From Providencia manganoxydans (GTDB taxonomy: Bacteria > Pseudomonadota > Gammaproteobacteria > Enterobacterales > Enterobacteriaceae): DNA of 64,000 nt. Location: contig NZ_CP067099.1 of NCBI RefSeq assembly GCF_016618195.1, positions 1,488,001-1,552,000 of the forward strand, read 5' to 3'. The notes under the pieces are model-generated. The model had not been told where the DNA came from. It was given only the letters and a program-made list of their open reading frames with translations, and did no database searches. The position numbers and the translations under genes were made by a program. Positions 39,801 to 46,984 of the stretch are shown piece after piece (the first letter of the stretch is position 1; each line of letters starts with the position of its first letter).

Positions 39801-42396
39801 AAAAGAAGCGGCGTTGCAAAAAGCGGAAGCAGAGAGCCAAGCGACCCGAGAGGCACTGGCGAAGCAAGATGCGGCGGCAAAACAGCTGACACAGCAAAAC
39901 CAACAGCTGTTGGCTCAGTTAAAAGAGCATGAGCAGCAGGCCAGCAAGCTACAAACTGCTTTGGCGGCACAAACAGCGCAAGCTGAGCAGAAGAAAAATG
40001 TGGAAGCCGAGCTGAAGGCACTGCAACAGCAGTTACAGACGCAAAAAGCGGCGCAGGAAGCGCTGACAAAACAGTATGGCGACAGCCAGCAGGCGCAACA
40101 ACAGCTGCAAGCCAAACTGACCGAGAACGAAAACGCGTTTAGCGCGGCACAAGCGCAGCTGAAGCAAGCCAATAGCGATGTGGCGCAGCTGCAAAAAGAG
40201 ATCGAGAAGCAGAAACAGTTGATGACGCAAGCCTCCGATCAGCAGATAAAAGCCTTGAGTGCCGATCTGGATCAGCAAATGGCCCAATTGAAGCAAAAAG
40301 AAGCGGCGTTGCAAAAAGCGGAAGCGGAGAGCCAAGCGACCCGAGAGGCACTGACGAAGCAAGATGCGGCGGCAAAACAGCTGGCACAGCAAAACCAACA
40401 GCTGTTGGCACAATTAAAAGAGCATGAGCAGCAGGCCAGCAAGCTACAAACTGCTTTGGCGACACAAACAGCGCAAGCTGAGCAGAAGAAAAATGTGGAA
40501 GCCGAGCTGAAGGCACTGCAACAGCAGTTACAGACGCAAAAAGCGGCGCAGGAAGCGCTGACAAAACAGTATGGCGACAGCCAGCAGGCGCAACAACAGC
40601 TGCAAGCCAAACTGACCGAGAACGAAAACGCGTTTAGCGCGGCACAAGCGCAGCTGAAGCAAGCCAATAGGGATGTGGCGCAGCTGCAAAAAGAGATCGA
40701 GAAGCAGAAACAGTTGATGACGCAAGCCTCCGATCAGCAGATAAAAGCCTTGAGTGCCAATCTGGATCAGCAAGTGGCTCAGTTGAAGCAAAAAGAAGCG
40801 GCGTTGCAAAAAGCGGAAGCGGAGAGCCAAGCGACCCGAGAGGCACTGGCGAAGCAAGATGCGGCGGCAAAACAGCTGACACAGCAAAACCAACAGCTGT
40901 TGGCTCAGTTAAAAGAGCATGAGCAGCAGGCCAGCAAGCTACAAACTGCTTTGGCGGCACAAACAGCGCAAGCTGAGCAGAAGAAAAATGTGGAAGCCGA
41001 GCTGAAGGCACTGCAACAGCAGTTACAGACGCAAAAAGCGGCGCAGGAAGCGCTGACAAAACAGTATGGCGACAGCCAGCAGGCGCAACAACAGCTGCAA
41101 GCCAAACTGACCGAGAACGAAAAAGCGTTTAGCGCGGCACAAGTGCAACTGAAGCAAGCCAATAGCGATGTGGCACAGCTGCAAAAAGAGATCGAGAAAC
41201 AGAAGCAGTTGATGACGCAAGCCACTGATCAGCAGATAAAAGCCTTGAGTGCTGATCTGGATCAGCAAGTGGCTCAGTTGAAGCAAAAAGAAGCGGCGTT
41301 GCAAAAAGCGGAAGCGGAGAGCCAAGCGACCCGAGAGGCACTGGCGAAGCAAGATGCGGCGGCAAAACAGCTGACACAGCAAAATCAGCAGTTGCAAGAG
41401 AAGTTAAAGAGCAATGAATTGCAAGCAATTAAGCTTCAGGCATCACTAGTTGCACAAACCGCCCAAGTGGAGCAGAAGAAAGCGTTAGAGTCTGAGCTGA
41501 AAGAAGTACAGCAACAGTTACAAGCTCAAAAAGCTGAAATAGAAAAGCAAAATAAAGAACGCGAGCAGCAAGTTAAGCGTCTTGAAAGCGATGCAGCTAA
41601 TAAAGCGAAACAAAGCGCTGAATCTGATAAGCAATTAGCTGAGGCGAATAAACTGATCAGTGCATTGAAACTTGATGCTGATAAATTAACCTCAGTCAAT
41701 GCACAATATAAAGCTCAGAGTGCTGAGTTGGAGCAACTGAAAAAGCAGCTCGAAGATAAGACTAAGTTACAGCAAGAGTTGACGACTGCGAAAGAACAGT
41801 TGAAAAAGCTTCAGTCTGAGCTGGAAAAACAAAAGTCTGTTATACCTGATGAAGCATTGAAATCGCAGATTATGGATCTCAATAAAAAGGTTATGCAGTT
41901 GCAAGATGAGAATGACAAATTAAAAGCGAAGTCAGCGACTTCTTCGGGTAGCCCGATTTCAGTTAAGCCTGTAGCGAAACAACCAACAGAGAAAGAACTG
42001 ACTGCAATAGCTCAAGAGAACGATAAACGTAATCAGAAGATAATTGCTGAGATCACCCAGCAAAAATATAGCAAGTTGGATAGCTTTACTTACTATAAGA
42101 TCTTACAAAAAGGTAAGCCTATTGCGAATGTGAAAAATAAAAATATCACATTTATTATGAGGGAGCAGCTAACAGATGGAACGGTAACTGTAATGTATAC
42201 CGACAAAAACCCTGTTACATTACCTTATAGCGAACTACCTGTACCACTTAACTCATTTATTGAAAAAGCGGGTGAGGGTGGTGTGGTTAAAGTTTATATT
42301 AAACCTGAAGGTGGTTATGGTGTGAAAGGTATACCAGGGCAAATACCACCTAATTCAATGTCAATTATTGATCTGAGAATTATCAGTGCAAAATAA
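36811..42396 (+). CDS. Giant exported coiled-coil protein with C-terminal FKBP-like domain
   Basis: The protein has 1861 residues. A signal peptide (NLRLCVSLAIFSAAFS) is followed by a low-complexity Pro/Lys/Thr linker. At about residues 165-250 comes a segment (LFKFGAAQGAGQLIAY) that may be an FKBP_N-like dimerisation helix. Residues 250-1750 are almost continuous Gln/Lys/Ala/Glu/Leu coiled coil. Residues 591-1526 hold about 5.7 copies of a 165-residue repeat. The C-terminus (about 1755-1861) matches the FkpA/Mip FKBP domain in outline, ending GGYGVKGIPGQIPPNSMSIIDLRII. In Mip and FkpA a long helix joins the same two domains, so this looks like a Mip-type protein with a hugely expanded stalk. 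By eye most active-site aromatics are replaced. The function is unknown; the coupled lipoprotein may anchor it. Confidence 0.85.
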   Translation: MRINLRLCVSLAIFSAAFSQFAKSDSFNNVIDDFDIYLQLEQEGQVPQKPLNTQGQGYDSFLSLPLAPEPKEKSKSAVSKKNTGQAKGSVRTPSNTQRVVNKQVQPKVTTPNPTMPKEVAMVSLSECPMPENTVAQQTGSARQSLLLSSYPYLFDSKQWHPQYLSRDFAKYQIVLDPLGLYSSRFSASSLADNDAYLQQLADLLAQQQATHLFKFGAAQGAGQLIAYHQLLTDRQLVEKLIAHNKTVAELSHAIAEKQFEIERINSELTENKNQIALLQKQLKATDDKETIVLLTDELSLAKNTITEKQNNLDLLTLQNEQAQQVIKQLELKLGESVKAQAVAESQLAEKDKQLEQAKLEFENTQKQVEQLTAQITQLETDAKEQAERLNKNSDEQVKLVTASLNKQQELLKQKEEALQLAEKQKNDLQAELIKQQDASKTFENDLKTAQQQLQTQKIDQEALVKQYEGSQRTQQQLQEKLTQSELNYTEAQAQLKQATADVAQLQNEIEKQKKLMTQASDEQVKSLTAELNQQVALLKQQQDVAQKMAAESQSARDELIKQQEAAKQLEDKLKIAQQQLQTQKAEQETLTKQYGDSQQAQQQLKAKLAENENAFSAAQAQLKQANSDVAQLQKEIEKQKQLMTQATDQQIKALSADLDQQVAQLKQKEAALQKAEAESQATREALAKQDAAAKQLTQQNQQLLAQLKEHEQQASKLQTALATQTAQAEQKKNVEAELKALQQQLQTQKAAQEAVTKQYGDSQQAQQQLQAKLAENEKAFSAAQAQLKQANSDVAQLQKEIEKQKQLMTQASDQQIKALSADLDQQVAQLKQKEAALQKAEAESQATREALAKQDAAAKQLAQQNQQLLAQLKEHEQQASKLQTALATQTAQAEQKKNVEAELKALQQQLQTQKAAQEAVTKQYGDSQQAQQQLQAKLTENENAFSAAQAQLKQANSDVAQLQKEIEKQKQLMTQASDQQIKALSADLDHQMAQLKQKEAALQKAEAESQATREALAKQDAAAKQLTQQNQQLLAQLKEHEQQASKLQTALAAQTAQAEQKKNVEAELKALQQQLQTQKAAQEALTKQYGDSQQAQQQLQAKLTENENAFSAAQAQLKQANSDVAQLQKEIEKQKQLMTQASDQQIKALSADLDQQMAQLKQKEAALQKAEAESQATREALTKQDAAAKQLAQQNQQLLAQLKEHEQQASKLQTALATQTAQAEQKKNVEAELKALQQQLQTQKAAQEALTKQYGDSQQAQQQLQAKLTENENAFSAAQAQLKQANRDVAQLQKEIEKQKQLMTQASDQQIKALSANLDQQVAQLKQKEAALQKAEAESQATREALAKQDAAAKQLTQQNQQLLAQLKEHEQQASKLQTALAAQTAQAEQKKNVEAELKALQQQLQTQKAAQEALTKQYGDSQQAQQQLQAKLTENEKAFSAAQVQLKQANSDVAQLQKEIEKQKQLMTQATDQQIKALSADLDQQVAQLKQKEAALQKAEAESQATREALAKQDAAAKQLTQQNQQLQEKLKSNELQAIKLQASLVAQTAQVEQKKALESELKEVQQQLQAQKAEIEKQNKEREQQVKRLESDAANKAKQSAESDKQLAEANKLISALKLDADKLTSVNAQYKAQSAELEQLKKQLEDKTKLQQELTTAKEQLKKLQSELEKQKSVIPDEALKSQIMDLNKKVMQLQDENDKLKAKSATSSGSPISVKPVAKQPTEKELTAIAQENDKRNQKIIAEITQQKYSKLDSFTYYKILQKGKPIANVKNKNITFIMREQLTDGTVTVMYTDKNPVTLPYSELPVPLNSFIEKAGEGGVVKVYIKPEGGYGVKGIPGQIPPNSMSIIDLRIISAK
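38581..41388 (+). repeat. Tandem array of a 495-bp coding repeat, about 5.7 copies
   Basis: Copies begin at 38581, 39076, 39571, 40066, 40561 and 41056, exactly 495 bases (165 codons) apart, each starting ACAAAACAGTATGGCGACAG. They differ only by scattered single-base changes. The last copy diverges near 41388. Older, strongly diverged copies flank the array (for example 38170-38580). The array is visibly richer in G+C and in codons such as CTG, GCG and GCC than its flanks. Confidence 0.97.
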
Positions 42397-42410
42397 TTAG
42401 TGGCATCAAA

Positions 42411-42448
42411 AAGGTTGTTTACTGAATTAAGTAAGCAGCCTTTTTTTT
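42411..42448 (+). terminator. Rho-independent terminator after the coiled-coil gene
   Basis: AAGGTTGTTTACT pairs with AGTAAGCAGCCTT (two G-U pairs) around a 6-base loop, and eight Ts follow. Confidence 0.9.
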
Positions 42449-42621
42449 CGTCTATATGATCACAGATTGTTGTGCTTAGGGCTGGTTTAAGCTTGTTTAA
42501 AAGGCGTTTTTGTATAAGAAGAGTACTGTAGAGAGAGGAGGGATATTTGCCTTTCTGCCAGTATATAGAAGTCTACAACTGACAGGGCATGTGTCGCTTG
42601 AGTGAATTATATATTAACTCA

Positions 42622-43446
42622 TTATTGAGATGGCGTGCGCGATTTGCTCGGCGTGTAACCAAAACGTTTACGATAGCTTTGTGTAAAATAAGATTGGCTT
42701 GAAAAACCCGCTTCCATTGAAATCTCGACAATGCTCATCTGAGTATTTACCAATAATTGATGTGCATACATAATTCTTTTCTCGCTGATCCATGAACGTG
42801 GTGAAGTGGCATAAACGTTATTAAATAATTCTTTAAAAGTCGTTAACCCCATACCGAATGATTTTGCAAACTCAGTCAGTTTCCATTCTTTTAAAAAATT
42901 ATTCTCCATAAAATTTTGCAAACGTTCTGCTTGACGATTACTTAGTTGCCTTAAACTAGACAATAGCTGTGAACCTTGTTCGCTATAAGACAGCAATAAC
43001 AAAAATTCAGAGATTCGCAATGTTACCATTAGGCGTGGATATTCTTTATTAACAATCGCTTTAAAACTATTTTTCAATTCATCAATAATAGTGGACGTTG
43101 TAAACCTAATCACATCATGGCTAGTATTATCGGTACGTTCAATTTCACTCAAATGGCTGCCATAGAGATTAATAAATTCACGTAAAAACTGATCCTCTAA
43201 TGAAACCCACAGAAACTCACATTCAGATCCATTATCAGGGATCTGTAATGCATAAGAGCCCTGTTTATGATAAAGAATATCACCAGTATTCAATGTTTCT
43301 ATTGCCGTAGGGCTTTCCCATACTAGCGTGCCTCGTTCAATAATTATCAGCCCTTTGGTTGGTTGTTCAATAATTGAATGTGGGTTCCCTTTATTAATAA
43401 TCATTTTTTTTATACGCCGATTCGTTACATCATAATCATTTTGCAT
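42622..43446 (-). CDS. ExsA/LcrF-like AraC-family type III secretion regulator (orphan)
   Basis: The AraC-family protein has 274 residues from ATG 43446 (a TTG at 43458 would add four). The C-terminal double helix-turn-helix reads FGMGLTTFKELF, then SPRSWISEKRIMYAHQLL, MSIVEISMEAGFSSQSYF and TQSYRKRFGYTPSKSR. This is nearly the sequence that I recall for Pseudomonas ExsA and Yersinia LcrF (VirF). The preceding linker (LRQLSNRQAERLQNFMENNFL) and the N-terminal domain also match ExsA in pattern. Those proteins switch on Ysc-type type III secretion and are controlled by partner proteins. No exsC/D/E or secretion genes are in the window. It faces the coiled-coil gene tail to tail. Confidence 0.88.
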   Translation of the reverse strand: MQNDYDVTNRRIKKMIINKGNPHSIIEQPTKGLIIIERGTLVWESPTAIETLNTGDILYHKQGSYALQIPDNGSECEFLWVSLEDQFLREFINLYGSHLSEIERTDNTSHDVIRFTTSTIIDELKNSFKAIVNKEYPRLMVTLRISEFLLLLSYSEQGSQLLSSLRQLSNRQAERLQNFMENNFLKEWKLTEFAKSFGMGLTTFKELFNNVYATSPRSWISEKRIMYAHQLLVNTQMSIVEISMEAGFSSQSYFTQSYRKRFGYTPSKSRTPSQ

Positions 43447-43458
43447 AATATGTCCCAA

Positions 43459-44363
43459 ATGTTAATTTTCATTGCTTAAATGTTGACTCTTTTGATTAAA
43501 AGTTAATATTAAATACTGAATAATTTTGGGTGTATGAAATATAAATTCAGTATTATCTGATTGATTGAAATTATATAAAGCGACTTTTTTTGTGTCACAG
43601 ATTAATTCTAAATATTAATAAATATTTCCAAACCCCATCTGTTAGCATTAATGACTTTTTATTGATTGTTAATTGACCTATTGGTGTTTTTTTATTTTTA
43701 ATATACTAAAAATATTACTTTTATAGTTATAAATTTTTAATAGTGTGCTTTGGGAGTACAAAATAGATATGAATAAAATTCTGCTATTAGGAGGTTTTTT
43801 GATCTAAACGCAGGAATTGACCATTTTCCGTATATTACAGGAAATTTTAGGTATGGTTTTTATTGTGATTATTATCGGAAAAAGTATTGTTTATTAAAAA
43901 TATTAATGCTTGTGTTTGTTAACTATGGTATTAATTAAAATAATTTATCGTTAATATAAAAATAATTTATTTATGTGCGGCTAAATGCTCAATTATGAGA
44001 TATACATCTTATTTATTGAGTGTATTTACCGTGCTTATCATTTTTAATGAATAAATATACATAGATTTTAATTATTAGTTATTGAGGGGTACTACTTTTT
44101 AGAAAAACGTCATTCATGATTGAGTTAGCCCATGCAAGAGAATGCACTCATGACAAATATCCTATAGACACAAGATTTTCTTTGACTAAAAATGATAAAT
44201 ATATATAGAGAAATCAATACTATCTGAGCAATATAGTAAATTAATATTTTAAATATTACTTAATGGTTAATTATCAGCCAACATAATGATTATGTGCATT
44301 TGTTTGCATAGTGTTATGAGATAAATAAACTGAATTTAAGAATTAATAGTACAGAATAAATGG
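43459..44363. other. A/T-rich, nearly gene-free stretch upstream of the ExsA-like gene
   Basis: About 900 bases are very A/T-rich and full of stops in all frames. The only coding candidate is the small ORF at 43817. It has no repeat copy, RNA gene or clear terminator. It may be the eroded remains of a larger acquired segment, or regulatory DNA for the ExsA-like gene. Confidence 0.5.
43817..43897 (+). CDS. Possible very small membrane peptide
   Basis: TTG 43817, close after GCAGGA, opens 26 codons (MTIFRILQEILGMVFIVIIIGKSIVY), a charged start then one hydrophobic helix. In the same frame just upstream, ATG 43769 codes MNKILLLGGFLI and stops at 43805. The two pieces could be a leader and a small membrane protein, or one gene broken by a TAA. 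The start codon is weak and I recognise no family. Confidence 0.22.
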   Translation: MTIFRILQEILGMVFIVIIIGKSIVY

Positions 44364-44726
44364 TTAATTTTTCTTCGATGATGAGTTTGTTTTTTGTTGT
44401 TTTTGCGGAAGTTCAGGGAGCGGCCTTCTATCATCTAATAAATGGCGTATTGCTAATATAGGATGGCGAAGTAACATTTTTGGACCAGACCAGCGCATCA
44501 CCACTTTCATTTGCTCACGCATTTTAGGTTGATAACAATGTATAGGACATTGTTTACACGCAGGTTTATTCTCTCCGTAACGGCATTTTTCAAGGCGATT
44601 AATGGCGTATTTATACAATTGTTGATATTGGTCAGGGAAGTCTATTGTTGCAGGATGTGACTTCTCATAGATAAGGATCATTTTTTCGATTGTTTTAATT
44701 TCTCTTTGTATTCGTTTGCCGGCCAT
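44364..44726 (-). CDS. Nitrous oxide-stimulated promoter family protein
   Basis: The small basic protein has 120 residues. Four Cys occur in CRYGENKPACKQCPIHCYQP, which could bind a metal, and RWSGPKMLLRHPILAIRHLLDDRRP is conserved in this family. The family name comes from a transcript in other bacteria; its function is unknown. I chose ATG 44726 (MAGKRIQREIKTIEKM) because homology begins there; the frame stays open to 44807 but the extra 27 residues look non-native. Confidence 0.85.
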   Translation of the reverse strand: MAGKRIQREIKTIEKMILIYEKSHPATIDFPDQYQQLYKYAINRLEKCRYGENKPACKQCPIHCYQPKMREQMKVVMRWSGPKMLLRHPILAIRHLLDDRRPLPELPQKQQKTNSSSKKN

Positions 44727-44970
44727 TTTGCTATCCGATAAAGAGATATATAAGATACATTTAATATACAACTTATTTGGAAGGATAGAAAGAGTTGATT
44801 TATTCATATCAAATGTAAAATGGCATAAGTGGAGACTTATGCCATGATAACTAACGCTATTAATCTAGGTAAAATACTCTGACATAATATATGTGAATTT
44901 TATGTTACAAATAAACCAATCATGCAACAAATGAATTATGTAACCAGATGATTACCTAGTAAATGGATTG

Positions 44971-45189
44971 CTAACCTTTACTTGCTGATTGCATTATTTT
45001 TTGCATTTCGTCTTTTAGATGCAATTTTTCTTTTTTCAGTTTAACAACTTGCTCATTATAGCCTGCGCCTGAAGGGCCTTCTAGCTTACTGATTTCTTTA
45101 TCGAGCTGATGGTGTTTTTCATAAAGGTTTTGAAAACGGGGATGTGTTGATACTAACTTTGAAACTAAATCTTGATCTGTAGATAACAT
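44971..45189 (-). CDS. YdcH/DUF465 family small protein
   Basis: This 72-residue helical protein has the family layout: a start LVSKLVSTHPRFQNLYEKHHQLDKEI, a Gly-containing turn, then a Lys-rich helix KLKKEKLHLKDEMQKIM. The function is unknown. CTGAGGAGG just before the ATG is an excellent Shine-Dalgarno sequence. The spacer 45190-45468 to ecotin is A/T-rich with no feature that I can name. Confidence 0.88.
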   Translation of the reverse strand: MLSTDQDLVSKLVSTHPRFQNLYEKHHQLDKEISKLEGPSGAGYNEQVVKLKKEKLHLKDEMQKIMQSASKG

Positions 45190-45468
45190 ACTACCTCCTC
45201 AGAATGTATTAAGCCTCAATGTCAGTATAAGCCCTGCACATAATTTGTGCATTAGAACGAAATGGAATTTACATATTTTTTATCTGATTTATGATCACTA
45301 TACTAAAATTAGTTATGATGACTTAACTTCAAATAGTTTTTTTGAGTGTTTTTACGTAATTTTGAAATTAAGAATTATCTATGATGTAAAAAGCAGTATT
45401 TTTAACTTATTCTATAGGAAGTTATTTATTTTTCTGATTAACTTTGTTGCACTTAATAGGATTTTATA

Positions 45469-45945
45469 ATGAAAAGAGCGATTTTGTCTGTAATGGCTGT
45501 AGCATTAGTTTCTTCTTGCGCAATGGCAACTGGGGAATTGGAAAAGATCGCACCTTATCCTAAAGCAGATAAAGGCATGACTCGTCATGTGATCCAATTG
45601 GCTGAAAAGCCGAATGAAAACAATTTTCAAGTTGAATTGGTGATTGGTAAAACAATCAAAGCAGACTGTAACCATCAATGGTTTATGGGTGAGTTAGAAG
45701 AAAAAACCTTAGAAGGTTGGGGTTACAACTACTATAAGCTAGAAGATGTTAAAGGACCTGCTTCAACCATGATGGGGTGTTCCGAACCTGCGAAAGATCG
45801 TTTTGTAACTACCCAATTAGGTGATGATGCATTTGTTCGTTATAACAGCAAATTACCAATCGTCGTTTATGCCCCAAAAGATATGGATGTTAAATACCGT
45901 ATTTGGTCAACTGACGATCAGCTACAGAATTCTGTAACAAAATAA
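45469..45945 (+). CDS. eco: Ecotin, periplasmic serine protease inhibitor
   Basis: Ecotin is a dimeric inhibitor of trypsin-fold proteases, including neutrophil elastase. The protein has 158 residues. It has a signal peptide (KRAILSVMAVALVSSCAMA), then LEKIAPYPKADKGMTRHVIQL and the reactive loop STMMGC, where Met is P1 as in E. coli ecotin. The two Cys that form the loop-anchoring disulfide are present (DCNHQ, MGCSE). The C-terminus has RYNSKLPIVVYAP and KYRIW, as in the family. It is monocistronic, with a terminator directly after. Confidence 0.95.
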   Translation: MKRAILSVMAVALVSSCAMATGELEKIAPYPKADKGMTRHVIQLAEKPNENNFQVELVIGKTIKADCNHQWFMGELEEKTLEGWGYNYYKLEDVKGPASTMMGCSEPAKDRFVTTQLGDDAFVRYNSKLPIVVYAPKDMDVKYRIWSTDDQLQNSVTK

Positions 45946-45954
45946 TTGAACTAG

Positions 45955-45985
45955 AAGTGCCACTTTGTGTGGCACTTTTTAATAT
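45955..45985 (+). terminator. Terminator between eco and the universal stress gene
   Basis: AAGTGCCAC pairs with GTGGCACTT around TTTGT and a short T run follows on the plus strand. It stands between two converging genes and may act in both directions. Confidence 0.8.
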
Positions 45986-45989
45986 CTAA

Positions 45990-46427
45990 TTATCTGATCA
46001 CCAATACAGATGTTTTAGCGTGACGCACAATTGTTGAAGCCGTTGAACCTAATAAATAGGTTGAAGTGCTTGGTCGATGTGAGCCGATCACAATTAAACT
46101 TGCATCAATATCTTCAGCATAGCTGAGGATTTCATCTTTTGCTGAACCAATTCCCACTTTGCAGACAATCTTATCGTCTGGAACTTTAATGTCTTTGATC
46201 ACTTCTTCTAAAGCTCTCAGTGCCAATGTTGAACGTTCTGCTGAATTTTTATGGCTTTCTGGCAGGATTGTAACTTCAATACCAAAAAAGAGTTCTGCAC
46301 TTGGAATGACAGATAGAAAATGAATTTCAGGGGAACCCAATTTTGCTAGTTCTTCAACATGTTTGATGATTTGTGGATTAAGAGTGTCTTCTAATAGGTC
46401 AATAGGGACTAAAATTTTATTATGCAT
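45990..46427 (-). CDS. uspF: Universal stress protein, UspF-like
   Basis: The 145-residue universal stress protein has the nucleotide-binding signature IGSHRPSTSTYLLGSTAS and the C-terminal strand TSVLVIR. UspF-like features are KILVPIDL at the start, the HVEELAKL helix and HFLSVIPS. I chose ATG 46427 because GAGGTGG lies just upstream. The frame open to 46517 runs into a dispersed repeat and is rejected. Repeat copy 5 lies immediately upstream, within the leader or promoter. The F subtype assignment is from memory; UspG is possible. Confidence 0.85.
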   Translation of the reverse strand: MHNKILVPIDLLEDTLNPQIIKHVEELAKLGSPEIHFLSVIPSAELFFGIEVTILPESHKNSAERSTLALRALEEVIKDIKVPDDKIVCKVGIGSAKDEILSYAEDIDASLIVIGSHRPSTSTYLLGSTASTIVRHAKTSVLVIR

Positions 46428-46441
46428 AACCACCTCATTAA

Positions 46442-46565
46442 TATACTCGCTATACATCAAATTACAGCATCTTGCGTTAAAGTATGTGCACGAGTTACAG
46501 CGTTTTCTATGTTGCAAGTGACTCAGTCGTTGTTTACTTAGCTGTAACTTGAATTATTTAGAGTA
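46442..46565 (+). repeat. Dispersed palindromic spacer repeat, copy 5
   Basis: The left end TATACTCGCTATACATCAAA and the right end AACTTGAATTATTTAGAGTA flank a typical body. It begins 15 bases upstream of the universal stress gene start codon, on the promoter side. Confidence 0.85.
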
Positions 46566-46609
46566 CATGTGAATTTGCCTCAGTATATCAGCTATAAGTG
46601 AATTTAGTA

Positions 46610-46750
46610 TATACTCGTCATCCTTCAAGTTGCAGGGCTTTTGTTAAGGTATAAGTGACTACACTCAACTAGCTGAGACATATAGTCTATCTATGCTCCC
46701 CGACTATCTTCGCTTGTCGCTTACCTGCAACTCGAATTATTTAGAGTATA
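46610..46750 (+). repeat. Dispersed palindromic spacer repeat, copy 6
   Basis: The left end TATACTCGTCATCCTTCAAG and the right end CAACTCGAATTATTTAGAGT make this a well-preserved copy. It lies 44 bases after copy 5 in the same orientation. The A/T-rich bases 46751-46984 to the transporter gene hold nothing further that I recognise. Confidence 0.9.
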
Positions 46751-46984
46751 GGTGTTTACTATTTTGAAACGCGTCTAATCAAAATAAGAATTAATCTTTT
46801 TTTGTTATTCTAATCTATATCAAAATATAAGAAATAATCATTATCAGTTAACATAATAATCTACAATTAAATAACAAGACTTTTCTTTTATATTATGAGA
46901 TCATTTACTTTGTTTTTGTAATTAATTGATTTTTAAAGTCTATTTGAATGATAATTGTTTTGTTTTTCATTAAGAATATATATT

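Noticed and set aside
38581-41388. CRISPR-like array
   Set aside because: The units are 495 bases, contiguous and in frame with the coding sequence. There are no spacers and no cas genes.
38527-41428. Many long antisense ORFs (85-141 codons) opposite the repeat array
   Set aside because: They recur with the 495-bp period and arise because Gln/Lys/Ala/Glu-rich codons read as stop-free Leu/Cys/Phe/Ser-rich frames on the other strand. They lack start signals and family matches.
45245-45469. A 74-codon ORF before ecotin
   Set aside because: It lies in the A/T-rich ecotin leader, has no Shine-Dalgarno sequence, ends at the ecotin start and is rich in Phe/Ile/Tyr as expected of random A/T-rich DNA.
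46428-46517. Longer N-terminus for the universal stress protein
   Set aside because: The extra 30 codons lie in a dispersed repeat, while ATG 46427 has GAGGTGG and matches the family start.
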